From the NCBI GenBank assembly GCA_020722945.1, contig DYJV01000024.1, forward strand, positions 17,668 through 32,783: DNA of 15,116 nt, written 5' to 3'. The translations under genes were made by a program, and so were the position numbers. The notes beneath the pieces are model-generated. The model was not told the origin of the DNA, ran no database searches, and saw only the letters and a list, made by a program, of their open reading frames with translations. Shown here piece after piece: positions 1 through 7,201 of the stretch. The number at the start of each line of letters is the position of its first letter. The first letter of the stretch is position 1. The DNA comes from Candidatus Methylomirabilis sp. Lineage in GTDB: Bacteria > DYJV01.

Positions 1-242
1 TCCTCTTTAACTATAGGTTTTGGTTCCTCTTTCTTCTCTTCAACTTTGGGCTCCTCTTTGACTTCAGGTTTTGGAGGTGGAGATTGTTTGATTTTGATTA
101 GATCAATTTTGGTGATATCTTGTTTGAGGTTTAGATTTTGATTTTGAGAGAATATTAAAAAGTTAGGTTTTAAATATATGATAAGTGATATGTGAACAAT
201 AAATGAAATAATTAAGAATATAATAAAGAAATCTCGATTCAT
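1..242 (-). CDS. TonB-like energy-transducing protein, N-terminal part (cut by window edge)
   Basis: This is an open frame running off the left edge; 80 codons are visible from an ATG at 242. The start reads MNRDFFIIFLIISFIVHISL: a short positively charged N-terminus, then one hydrophobic segment (about residues 5-22) that would anchor it in the inner membrane. From about residue 52 it becomes rich in Pro, Lys and Glu (SPPPKPEVKEEPK and further EEPKP repeats). A single N-terminal membrane anchor followed by a Pro/Lys/Glu-rich periplasm-spanning region is the classic TonB layout. TonB couples ExbB/ExbD and the proton-motive force to outer-membrane receptors. The C-terminal receptor-contacting domain lies outside the window, so TonB itself cannot be separated from TolA-like or other Pro-rich anchored proteins. 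The gene starts 15 nt after the ispDF stop, with a weak AAAGGG about 11 nt upstream of the ATG, so co-transcription with ispDF is likely. Confidence 0.6.
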   Translation of the reverse strand, partial: MNRDFFIIFLIISFIVHISLIIYLKPNFLIFSQNQNLNLKQDITKIDLIKIKQSPPPKPEVKEEPKVEEKKEEPKPIVKE

Positions 243-257
243 ATAACTATTAACCCT

Positions 258-1427
258 TTATTTTCTACATAAGAGACATACTGAATAGCACATTATACCC
301 TCTTGTCTCCCTGTAAATCCTAATTTTTCTGTTGTTGTGGCTTTAATATTTACCTGATTTATTGAGATATTCAAAACATCTGATAAATTTCTCTTTATTT
401 CTGGTTTATATTTTTTAAGTTTTGGCTCTTCACAAACCAAAGAAAGATCAATGTTGGATATATTATAATTACCTTCTATGTATCTCTGGTAGACTCTTTT
501 TAAAAGTAAAATACTTGATATATCTTTGTATTGAGGGTCATTATCGGGGAAGATCTCACCTATATCACCATTCCCTGATGCTCCAAGGAGTGCGTCAATA
601 ACTGAATGAATAAGGACATCAGCATCAGAATGCCCATCCAATCCGATCTCGTAGTCGATCTCAACTCCACCTAAAAAAAGTTTCCTACCTTTTTTGAATT
701 TGTGGACATCGATCCCTATCCCTATTACAAAATTACAATTCATAGTATGACTCTCTTGTCCGATGAATGTTGGTTGTTGTATATCTTCAATGGTGGTTAT
801 TTTGATGTTGCTCTTCTCACCTTCAATTACTTTTACTCTCTTGTTAAAATATTCTAAAACCATTGCATCATCGGTGAAAGTTTCTCTTGTATTTATAATT
901 TGAGCATACATTTTGTAAATGTCTCTTTTAAAACCTTGAGGTGTCTGTATCAGAAAATATTTACTCCTGTCAACACTCCCTGTAACAAAATTTGCTGCAT
1001 CTACCTTTTTTAGAGTAGCCTCAACAGTGATACCCGGAATAACAGCATCGTTGGTATCAAGAGCTTCTAATACTTTTGTTATTAACTGGTGTGAAACAAA
1101 TGGTCTCACCCCATCGTGTATTAAGATTTTACTATCTTCGTCAAATTTATCTGCTACTGCAGTTAATCCCTTAAAAACAGAATCTCTCCTTTCCTCTCCA
1201 CCTTCAATAATGTGAGTTACCTTGTTAAACTTTGATTTAATCGTGTCAGCTCGGTGTAATTCATCTCGTGTAATTACTACAATAATAAAAGAGATAAGTG
1301 GGTGAGAGTTGAATACTGATATAGTTTTTTCAAGGACTGTTTCTTGGTCTAATTGGTAAAACTGCTTCTTTACTGATGAGGAGAATCTTTTACCTTTCCC
1401 TCCTGCAACTATTATCGCAAAATTCAT
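258..1427 (-). CDS. ispDF: Bifunctional IspD/IspF (MEP isoprenoid pathway)
   Basis: This 389-residue fusion carries two non-consecutive steps of the MEP pathway in the cytoplasm. The IspD half (about 1-220) transfers CMP to 2-C-methyl-D-erythritol 4-phosphate. It shows the nucleotide-binding AIIVAGGKGKRF start, K21 in KKQF, IHDGVRPF (103-110), QTPQGF (161-166), TDDAMVLE (185-192) and NIKIT with K209. The IspF half (about 233-389) makes the 2,4-cyclodiphosphate. It shows the zinc-binding DVH (D240, H242), GHSDADVLIH with H266 and H274, GDIGEIFPD, and the signature ATTTEKLGFTGR (363-374). Both active sites look intact. A short linker (about 220-232) joins the domains; Met229 falls exactly where a stand-alone IspF would begin. 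The ATG overlaps the stop of the PIN/TRAM gene by 1 nt (TAATG), so translation is probably coupled. IspDF fusions are known in several bacterial groups. Confidence 0.96.
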   Translation of the reverse strand: MNFAIIVAGGKGKRFSSSVKKQFYQLDQETVLEKTISVFNSHPLISFIIVVITRDELHRADTIKSKFNKVTHIIEGGEERRDSVFKGLTAVADKFDEDSKILIHDGVRPFVSHQLITKVLEALDTNDAVIPGITVEATLKKVDAANFVTGSVDRSKYFLIQTPQGFKRDIYKMYAQIINTRETFTDDAMVLEYFNKRVKVIEGEKSNIKITTIEDIQQPTFIGQESHTMNCNFVIGIGIDVHKFKKGRKLFLGGVEIDYEIGLDGHSDADVLIHSVIDALLGASGNGDIGEIFPDNDPQYKDISSILLLKRVYQRYIEGNYNISNIDLSLVCEEPKLKKYKPEIKRNLSDVLNISINQVNIKATTTEKLGFTGRQEGIMCYSVCLLCRK

Positions 1428-2404
1428 TACTTTAATTTGGTAAAGATCATTCTGCCTGCAGTTGTCTGTAGGATACTTGTAACTACAAGTTCAACTTTGT
1501 CGCCTATTTTGTTTGCACCATTTTCTACTACAACCATAGTTCCGTCGTCAAGATATCCTATCCCTTGGTAATTCTCTTTTCCACTTTTAATTATCTGAAT
1601 GTTTAGGGTCTCTCCCGGGAGAACAACAGGTTTGAGAGAGTTAGCAAGAGTGTTGAGATTTAATACTTCAATCCCTTGCACTTCTGCAAGTTTGTTTAGG
1701 TTGTAATCGTTGGTAACTATTTTGGCATCCAATTTCTGTGCGAGAAATATCAGTTTGCTGTCAACCTCTTTGATCTTTGGGAAATCTTTGTCGGTTAGCT
1801 CTATTTCGATGTTTGCCTGAAGCTGCATCCTCTTTATGATGTCAAGTCCTCTTCTCCCCCTTACTCTTCTTAAAGGGTCAGAAGAATCTGCAATACCTTG
1901 CAATTCTATGAGAACAAACTGTGGGATCATCAATGTCCCTTCAAGGAAACCTGTTTCTGCAAGATCAGCAATTCTTCCATCTATGATGACGCTTGTATCA
2001 AGTATTTTGATTTTGCTGTTGTCTGTTTTACCCTTTATAATTGAATGAATGTCAAAATCTTCACCCTTTTTGACTCCTACACTTATCCCAATATAAAATA
2101 TCAATATCTGTATAAAAGTAATTACATAATTGTAAATTTTCTGGTCTATTATGAATGTAAGGTCGTTTTTGGTGATTAGTCTGCTGATGATCAATCCTAA
2201 GAAAGCACCTGTAAGGGCACCTATAAGTTTTTTAAGATTAAATTTTTTTAGGTATTCAACAGTAACAAAAGCGATAATAGCGGATAGAGAGCTTATTAAG
2301 AAGGCAAAAAATGTATAAATTTCGTTTTTGAAAAATTCGTGAAAAAGGAAAGTGATTGATCCTGTGTAGATAATAAAAAAAGCTATTATACCTAATTGTT
2401 GCAA
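1427..2404 (-). CDS. Membrane PIN/TRAM-domain protein (YacL family)
   Basis: This 325-residue protein has four hydrophobic N-terminal segments (about 5-22, 30-49, 58-76, 90-110), a cytoplasmic PIN nuclease-like domain (about 132-252), then a C-terminal TRAM domain (about 262-325) of the kind that binds RNA. The PIN acidic residues are visible: D136 in [13 protein letters not shown]167 in [13 protein letters not shown]215 in EVDSK and D233 in TNDYNL. The conserved [17 protein letters not shown] stretch (174-190) is typical of the YacL subgroup. An RNase role is likely from the fold but the target is unknown. The start is TTG at 2404; it has AAGGA six bases upstream, and the next Met is not until residue 159. 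The gene overlaps carD by 13 nt and ispDF by 1 nt. A yacL-like gene next to ispD/ispF also occurs in Firmicutes such as Bacillus subtilis, which supports the family call. Confidence 0.88.
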   Translation of the reverse strand: MQQLGIIAFFIIYTGSITFLFHEFFKNEIYTFFAFLISSLSAIIAFVTVEYLKKFNLKKLIGALTGAFLGLIISRLITKNDLTFIIDQKIYNYVITFIQILIFYIGISVGVKKGEDFDIHSIIKGKTDNSKIKILDTSVIIDGRIADLAETGFLEGTLMIPQFVLIELQGIADSSDPLRRVRGRRGLDIIKRMQLQANIEIELTDKDFPKIKEVDSKLIFLAQKLDAKIVTNDYNLNKLAEVQGIEVLNLNTLANSLKPVVLPGETLNIQIIKSGKENYQGIGYLDDGTMVVVENGANKIGDKVELVVTSILQTTAGRMIFTKLK

Positions 2405-2898
2405 TTTTTGTCCTTTTTTATGATACTATTGATTTCTTCAATGATTTCATTTTGATCGGTTTGTTTGACAAAAGATATCTCTTGGGAAATGAGGTGAATT
2501 GCAAGTTCATACATCCTTTTTTCACCAAATGATAACTCTTTTACTCTGTTGAGGGAGGCAAGGTCCCTTAATACAGATGTAACTTTGAATATACATCCAC
2601 TTTTTATCTTTTCGTTGTAATCTTTGAATCTTTTGGTCCATGATGAAGTATCAACCTTGGTGAGCTCTTCACTCAGAAGAGAGTATATCTGAGATATATC
2701 TGAATAAACAATAAGGTCTCTTATTCCAGCAGGTTCAGTATTTGAAACAGGGACCATTACCTTTAGCCCTGAATCGATTATTCTGATTATATAAAATGCC
2801 AACTCTTGACCATTGATATTTTTATACTCAATATTTTCTATGAAACCTACTCCGTGGCAGGGGTAAACAGTTTTATCTCCAATTTTGTATTTAGGCAT
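2392..2898 (-). CDS. carD: CarD/CdnL-family RNA polymerase-binding transcription regulator
   Basis: A 168-residue soluble protein. Residues 1-60 form the CarD/CdnL/TRCF RNA polymerase-interaction domain: [20 protein letters not shown] (5-24) and [16 protein letters not shown] (48-63). The rest is the helical DNA-contacting domain, with the conserved tryptophan W87 in [17 protein letters not shown] and a following RDLASLNR helix. CarD proteins bind the RNA polymerase beta subunit and stabilise open promoter complexes, often at rRNA and other housekeeping promoters; the role here is inferred from the family. The ATG at 2898 has AAGGAT about 8 nt upstream. Upstream lies a 130-bp AT-rich gap after argJ that probably holds a promoter, but I could not pick a clear -35/-10 pair. 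The stop overlaps the next gene by 13 nt, so the PIN/TRAM and ispDF genes are probably co-expressed. Confidence 0.9.
   Translation of the reverse strand: MPKYKIGDKTVYPCHGVGFIENIEYKNINGQELAFYIIRIIDSGLKVMVPVSNTEPAGIRDLIVYSDISQIYSLLSEELTKVDTSSWTKRFKDYNEKIKSGCIFKVTSVLRDLASLNRVKELSFGEKRMYELAIHLISQEISFVKQTDQNEIIEEINSIIKKDKNCNN
2411..2415 (-). promoter_or_regulatory. Ribosome binding site deciding a TTG start
   Basis: AAGGA on the minus strand is separated by six bases (CAAAAA) from the TTG at 2404-2402. It lies inside the 3' end of the carD-type gene. Because no ATG or GTG occurs in this frame before the membrane segments and PIN domain, it fixes TTG as the start of the PIN/TRAM protein. Confidence 0.65.
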
Positions 2899-3028
2899 TA
2901 AAAAATATCCTTATTTTTAGATAAGTTATAAATACCACAATTTTTTATAAAAATCAATATATCAAAAACGTTAAGTTAATTAAAAAAAATAAATATATTG
3001 AGCTATTGAATTAATATAATAATTTTAA

Positions 3029-4180
3029 TTAGGTTCTATAATCTGCATTTATTTTTACGTATTCGTATGAAAGATCGCAAGTGTAGTATTCCCAATTTTT
3101 TCTACCTATTTTCAGATCAATACTCAAAGATATATCACTACTATTTTTGAGATATTGTGCAGCTTCTTTTTCAGAGAAATTTGGAGCTTCTACTCCATTA
3201 TCAACTATCTTCATCTTGTCAAAATAGATATCTATCTTTTCGGGATCTATATCTGCATTACTGTATCCAACAGCACAGATTATTCTCCCCCAGTTTGGAT
3301 CTCCTCCAAAAAATGCTGTTTTTACAAGTGGTGATTTTGCTATTGTTTCACCTATAAGTTTACATTGTCCAATACTTTTACCATTATTTATAGATATTTT
3401 TATTAATTTTGTTGCACCCTCCCCATCTTTGACTATCAATTTGGCAAGATTGAGGCATATATCGGTAAATTTCTCTTTAAAATACTCTTTTTTGACTCCA
3501 CTCTTACTTTGAGAAGAGAGTAGGAAAAGTGAATCGTTAGTGCTTGTATCACCATCTACGCATATAGAGTTAAATGTTTTCTCAGTAACTTTTTTCAATA
3601 TTTTAGAAGATACTTTTTCTTCGAGTTCTGCATCTGTGAAGATAAATGAAAGCATTGTTGCCATATTGGGGTTTATCATCCCTGCACCTTTTGCAATACC
3701 TGCAATATTAAAATCTTCTCCATTATATAGACTTATCTTCTGATAAGAATCTGTTGTCATTATTGCTTTTGCAACTTTCTCAAGGTTGTGAGGGGAGAGT
3801 TGTTTCTTTAGGTCATCAAATGTTGAAATGATTTTTTGTGCGGGAAGTTGCACCCCTATAACGCCAGTAGATGCGAGTAAAACCTCATCTTTATCTATAT
3901 TTAAACTTTTAGCAAGCTCCTCAGAAATGGTGCGGCAGTTTTTTAAGCCATCTTTGCCAGTGCATGCATTTGCATTACCACTGTTTATCAATAAAGCTCT
4001 GAAATATCTTCGCTTCTCCAATAAATCTTTGCAGTAGATTACAGGAGCAGCTTTTACCCTATTTTTTGTGAAAACTCCTGAAGCAAGAAAGGGCTTATCA
4101 GAGAAGATCAGTGCAACATCGTCCCTATTTGCGTATTTGATATTTGCTTGAGCAGTTGAAAAATAGAAATCTTTTATCAT
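3029..4180 (-). CDS. argJ: Glutamate N-acetyltransferase / amino-acid N-acetyltransferase (ArgJ)
   Basis: This 383-residue enzyme of arginine biosynthesis transfers acetyl from N-acetylornithine to glutamate (acetyl cycle). It may also use acetyl-CoA; mono- versus bifunctional type cannot be told from sequence here. It matches ArgJ from end to end: GVFTKNRVKAAPV (35-47), INSGNANACTG (65-75), the oxyanion-hole STGVIG with T105/G106, and KGAGMINPNMATML (164-177). The self-cleavage point would be A174/T175, with T175 as N-terminal nucleophile of the beta chain. Further matches are CVDGDTSTND (207-216), FGGDPNWGRI (291-300) and the characteristic C-terminus YVKINADYRT. Length is normal. The ATG at 4180 has GGAG 7 nt upstream. 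It sits 54 nt downstream of the GT9 gene and 130 nt upstream of carD; no other arg genes are in the window. Confidence 0.97.
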   Translation of the reverse strand: MIKDFYFSTAQANIKYANRDDVALIFSDKPFLASGVFTKNRVKAAPVIYCKDLLEKRRYFRALLINSGNANACTGKDGLKNCRTISEELAKSLNIDKDEVLLASTGVIGVQLPAQKIISTFDDLKKQLSPHNLEKVAKAIMTTDSYQKISLYNGEDFNIAGIAKGAGMINPNMATMLSFIFTDAELEEKVSSKILKKVTEKTFNSICVDGDTSTNDSLFLLSSQSKSGVKKEYFKEKFTDICLNLAKLIVKDGEGATKLIKISINNGKSIGQCKLIGETIAKSPLVKTAFFGGDPNWGRIICAVGYSNADIDPEKIDIYFDKMKIVDNGVEAPNFSEKEAAQYLKNSSDISLSIDLKIGRKNWEYYTCDLSYEYVKINADYRT

Positions 4181-4234
4181 CTTTTGACTCCATTATAAGA
4201 TTTTTTTATTTCTATTAATTTTAATTATAAAGTA

Positions 4235-5389
4235 TCATGTTGTTGGGACGGAATTGTATTTTTCGAGAGTTTGAGTAATATTTATATTTTTGAGTTTTAT
4301 AAATCCATCTCTTGTAAGATATGTCATTAGTGCATTTTTACCTTTATAAGTTTTTAATATGATAGATAAAATATCTTCAGGGGTAATCAGATTTTTACAA
4401 GATTGATCTTTGCAAAGATAATCTGCATTGCAAGGGTAACATTTTATATCAGGATAAACAACTATCCTACCTACTGCGTATGGAAATGTATGAAAATGGT
4501 AGCAATTACCAAGAAAAATAGTTATTGATGCTGTTGTTGTGAGTGATGAGAGGTGAGCAATAGATGTATCTGATGATATGAAGTAATCTGAATTTTGTAT
4601 GGTGGTTAGAAGTTCTTTGAATGATATCTCCCCTGTAAGATTCTGATTTTGGATAGATGCTTTGGATAATCTCTCTTGTAATAACCTGTTCTTCTCAATC
4701 TCTGTTTTGCTTCCGGTTATTACGATTCTTATATCTTTTAATTTTTCAGATATAAGTTTGGAAAGTTTGAAATAATTTTCTAAACCCCACTCCTTCTCAC
4801 TTCTACTTGCACCGGGATGTAACACTATATTTAGATGATTTTTCTCTTTAGCAGTGGGTAAATGTGGTAGTGAATGCGGGTGCGAGTATGTTATTTTTAA
4901 ACCTTTAAGAAAGTATTCTACAATATTTGCTTGAAAATTTTTATTTTCAAGGTTACAAAACAACTTTTTTAAATAACCGTTCTCTATCTTTATACAATTA
5001 TCTCTCTCTAAAATTGCTCCAATCTTTTCATCTGCATCTATCATATTTGAAAGTATTGCACTTAAAAGTGAAAAATTTATATTTATCAATTTTTTAAATT
5101 GGAAATTGTTGAGCTCTTTTATGAAATTTTTAAGATAGAGAAAAGCATCAGTTATATTTCTGTTTGTAATTATATTTTGGTATAAAAGATTGTAATCAAT
5201 AGAGAACATTCCCTTTATATCCTCTGAAATTATAGATAAAGAGGCACTGTGAATGTTGTTTGTAAGGTAAAATATCTCGGAATTAGGATAACTCTTTTTA
5301 AGTGAGTATAAAATATGAAATGATTGGATAATATCCCCTGTTCTCTGGAGGTTAATTACGATTATTTTATATTTTTGATAAGTATCCAC
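4235..5389 (-). CDS. Glycosyltransferase family 9 (heptosyltransferase-like)
   Basis: A 384-residue GT-B glycosyltransferase of the ADP-heptose:LPS heptosyltransferase family, presumably acting at the inner face of the inner membrane on lipopolysaccharide core or another glycan. The N-terminal domain starts with KIIVINLQRTGDIIQS (8-23), the acceptor-side GD motif. The C-terminal donor-binding domain shows LHPGASRSEKEW (190-201, K199), VITGSKTE (223-230) and SSDTSIAHL (272-280, D274, H279). Near the end, C317, C320, C326 and C331 form the Cys cluster seen in many GT9 proteins. The exact donor and acceptor cannot be assigned. The start is GTG at 5389, because an in-frame stop lies just upstream and no nearby ATG exists; I see no good Shine-Dalgarno. 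Translation may depend on coupling to pyk, whose stop lies 15 nt upstream. Confidence 0.85.
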   Translation of the reverse strand: MDTYQKYKIIVINLQRTGDIIQSFHILYSLKKSYPNSEIFYLTNNIHSASLSIISEDIKGMFSIDYNLLYQNIITNRNITDAFLYLKNFIKELNNFQFKKLININFSLLSAILSNMIDADEKIGAILERDNCIKIENGYLKKLFCNLENKNFQANIVEYFLKGLKITYSHPHSLPHLPTAKEKNHLNIVLHPGASRSEKEWGLENYFKLSKLISEKLKDIRIVITGSKTEIEKNRLLQERLSKASIQNQNLTGEISFKELLTTIQNSDYFISSDTSIAHLSSLTTTASITIFLGNCYHFHTFPYAVGRIVVYPDIKCYPCNADYLCKDQSCKNLITPEDILSIILKTYKGKNALMTYLTRDGFIKLKNINITQTLEKYNSVPTT

Positions 5390-5404
5390 TAAGACGATCT
5401 ACTT

Positions 5405-6835
5405 TTATAAATATTTTTTGATTGTCTCTTTATCAATAACCCTTACAGCATTAGTGGAGCCGGGATTGCCAAATGGAGAGCCAATTGTAATAACAATGCA
5501 ACTACTACTATTTATGATGTTATCTTTTAAAGCTTTCTTTATAAATTTGGTTATAATATTTTCTGTATTCTCCCCTTTTTCTGTAAGAATGAATGGTTTT
5601 ACGCCCCAAGTTAGGATGAGGTTGTTGTAAACTTCTCTACTATTCACAATCGCAACAATAGGAGCTGAAGGTCTGTATCTTGCTACCTGATTTGCCGTAA
5701 ATCCTGTTTGGGTGAAAACTGCAATTACTTCTGCTTTAAGCTCTTTGGCTATTGTGACTGCTCCAAATGCAACAACTGCAGATGAATATGTTTGTGGGAA
5801 AGTTTTGAAGTATGGGTAATGCTTCTCGGTTTCGGTAATAATTTTGTCCATTATTGTAACAGCTTCAACAGGATACTCACCTATAGTAGTTTCATCAGAG
5901 AGCATTACTGCGTCTGTGCCGTCAAGAACAGCATTTGCAATATCTGAGACCTCTGCTCTTGTAGGTTTGTCGTTTTTCACCATACTAAGAAGCATCTGTG
6001 TGGCTGTAATAACAGGTTTGGCAGAGATATTACTCTTTTTTATTATCTCTTTCTGTATAATTGGGACTTTCTCTATTGGGACATCAACTCCAAGATCCCC
6101 CCTTGCAACCATGATGGCATCAGAAACATTGATTATATCATCAAGATTTGCCAATGCTTCATGCTTCTCGATTTTGGATATTATAAGATTGTTGCCACCA
6201 AATTTTTTTATTAATGCTCGTGTGTTCTCCACATCTTGTTTCTCCTTAACAAATGAAACAGCTATCCAGTCAAAGTTATTTTTAACTCCAAACTCGATAT
6301 CTTTTATATCTTTTTCAGTTATTGCAGGTATATTAAGATTAACATCGGGGAAAGATACCCCTTTTCTTGAAGATATTACCCCACCTATTAGGACGGTTGT
6401 CTCCACTTGATTCTCTGATACAGATAAAACCTTCAACTGTATTGTGCCATCTGAGATGTATATAAGATTTCCAATATGTATATTTTTAAATATCTCTGGA
6501 TGGTTTATTGAGAGGAGATTAGTATTTGAAGGGTTGCAACTTCTTGAAAAGGAGATTTTATCTCCATTATGGACATTAAAAGGGTGATCCAGATCTGTAA
6601 GACGTATTTTGGGTCCGCAAAGGTCTTGAATAGTGGCGACAGGAGTATTTAACTCTGCTGAAATCTCTCTGATTGAGTGTAGTATATCTCTATGAAATTG
6701 GTGGTCTCCGTGTGAAAAGTTGAATCTGAAAATATTTACCCCTGCTTTTATAAGTAACTTAAGCATCTCTTTTGAAGATGTCTTAGGACCAATGGTTGCG
6801 ACTATTTTTGTTTTTCTCATTTTACGATTATCCAT
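5405..6835 (-). CDS. pyk: Pyruvate kinase
   Basis: This 476-residue cytoplasmic glycolytic enzyme converts phosphoenolpyruvate and ADP to pyruvate and ATP. It shows KIVATIGP (10-17), the PEP/nucleotide-site FRFNFSHG (36-43, R37, N39, S41), DLCGPKIRL (71-79), the catalytic ISKIEKHEAL with K221/E223, VARGDLGV with D247, ATQMLLSM with T279, and DGTDAVMLSDETTIGEYP (305-322). In rabbit-muscle numbering K76 corresponds to position 117 and L72/L79 to 113/120; Lys117 with Leu113 marks K+-independent pyruvate kinases. Two deviations from the usual text are L283 where ATQMLES is common, and D314/T317 in place of the usual SGETA. An allosteric C-terminal domain (about 345-476) is present. No clear ribosome site precedes the ATG at 6835; a TATAAT lies only 10 nt upstream. 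Met6 is an alternative start. Confidence 0.96.
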   Translation of the reverse strand: MDNRKMRKTKIVATIGPKTSSKEMLKLLIKAGVNIFRFNFSHGDHQFHRDILHSIREISAELNTPVATIQDLCGPKIRLTDLDHPFNVHNGDKISFSRSCNPSNTNLLSINHPEIFKNIHIGNLIYISDGTIQLKVLSVSENQVETTVLIGGVISSRKGVSFPDVNLNIPAITEKDIKDIEFGVKNNFDWIAVSFVKEKQDVENTRALIKKFGGNNLIISKIEKHEALANLDDIINVSDAIMVARGDLGVDVPIEKVPIIQKEIIKKSNISAKPVITATQMLLSMVKNDKPTRAEVSDIANAVLDGTDAVMLSDETTIGEYPVEAVTIMDKIITETEKHYPYFKTFPQTYSSAVVAFGAVTIAKELKAEVIAVFTQTGFTANQVARYRPSAPIVAIVNSREVYNNLILTWGVKPFILTEKGENTENIITKFIKKALKDNIINSSSCIVITIGSPFGNPGSTNAVRVIDKETIKKYL

Positions 6836-6845
6836 TTGTTACTTT

Positions 6846-6851
6846 ATTATA
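6846..6851 (-). promoter_or_regulatory. Possible -10 box for pyk
   Basis: Minus-strand TATAAT lies only 10 nt before the pyk ATG. A transcript starting about 7 nt downstream would be nearly leaderless, which would fit the missing Shine-Dalgarno. No good -35 box is seen at normal spacing, so this may be a chance match in AT-rich DNA. Confidence 0.3.
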
Positions 6852-6892
6852 TAAGTGTTTATTATCGAATATTGTTTACTTAAAATATTATC

Positions 6893-6912
6893 AGATAAGA
6901 TAGCTCTTATCT
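6893..6912. repeat. 8-bp inverted repeat upstream of pyk
   Basis: AGATAAGA, loop TAGC, TCTTATCT: a perfect 8-bp stem about 60 nt upstream of the pyk start. It has no T-run typical of a terminator on either side. An operator for pyk or a weak RNA hairpin are both possible. Confidence 0.4.
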
Positions 6913-7107
6913 CAAAAGTGGGGAGAGTAGTTTTCCAACACAACTTCAACTATATACCATATTAAAAAATATTTTCAAAATAATTTTAAAGTTTATAAAA
7001 AGTATAAGTAACCGAGATAATCAAATTCATCTTTCTTAATTACGTTTGTAATTGATATTTAGTGATAGGAAGATAAATCTGAGATGTTGTAATAGAGGTG
7101 TCTATCA

Positions 7108-7201
7108 GATTCAATCTTTTTATTAAGTATCTCTAACACTGTTTTATTTTTATTGAAGAGTGGTTTTTATGATATGATTCAATATTTTTATTGAGTATCT
7201 C
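7108..7201. repeat. Imperfect 26-bp direct repeat flanking the gntR stop codon
   Basis: Two copies, 7108-7133 and 7176-7201, match at 24 of 26 positions. Both begin GATTCAAT, followed by a T-rich TTTTTATT and ending AGTATCTC; they differ by C/A and A/G. The second copy covers the last codons and the stop of the GntR gene. The first copy is preceded by CA, giving CAGATTCAA, a 9-mer also present in the right arm of the 7968-8008 inverted repeat. Confidence 0.7.

Larger units (their letters stand above)
6836..7187. other. Gene-free stretch between pyk and the GntR regulator
   Basis: 352 bp, very AT-rich, with no open frame I would call. It should hold the pyk promoter (near 6846-6851) and the 3' end of the gntR transcript. 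It contains a hairpin at 6893-6912, a small AATTAC/GTAATT inverted repeat near 7039-7054, and the first copy of a direct repeat at 7108-7133. I see no convincing GC-rich terminator for gntR. Confidence 0.6.

Noticed and set aside
2899-3028. carD promoter in the 130-bp gap
   Set aside because: Several AT-rich hexamers resemble -10 boxes, but none pairs with a convincing -35 at proper spacing.
5844-6410. 188-codon open frame on the plus strand
   Set aside because: It is antisense to the well-supported pyruvate kinase gene and its product resembles no family.
7008-7187. Rho-independent terminator for gntR
   Set aside because: Only weak AT stems (for example AATTAC/GTAATT) without a proper T-run were found.
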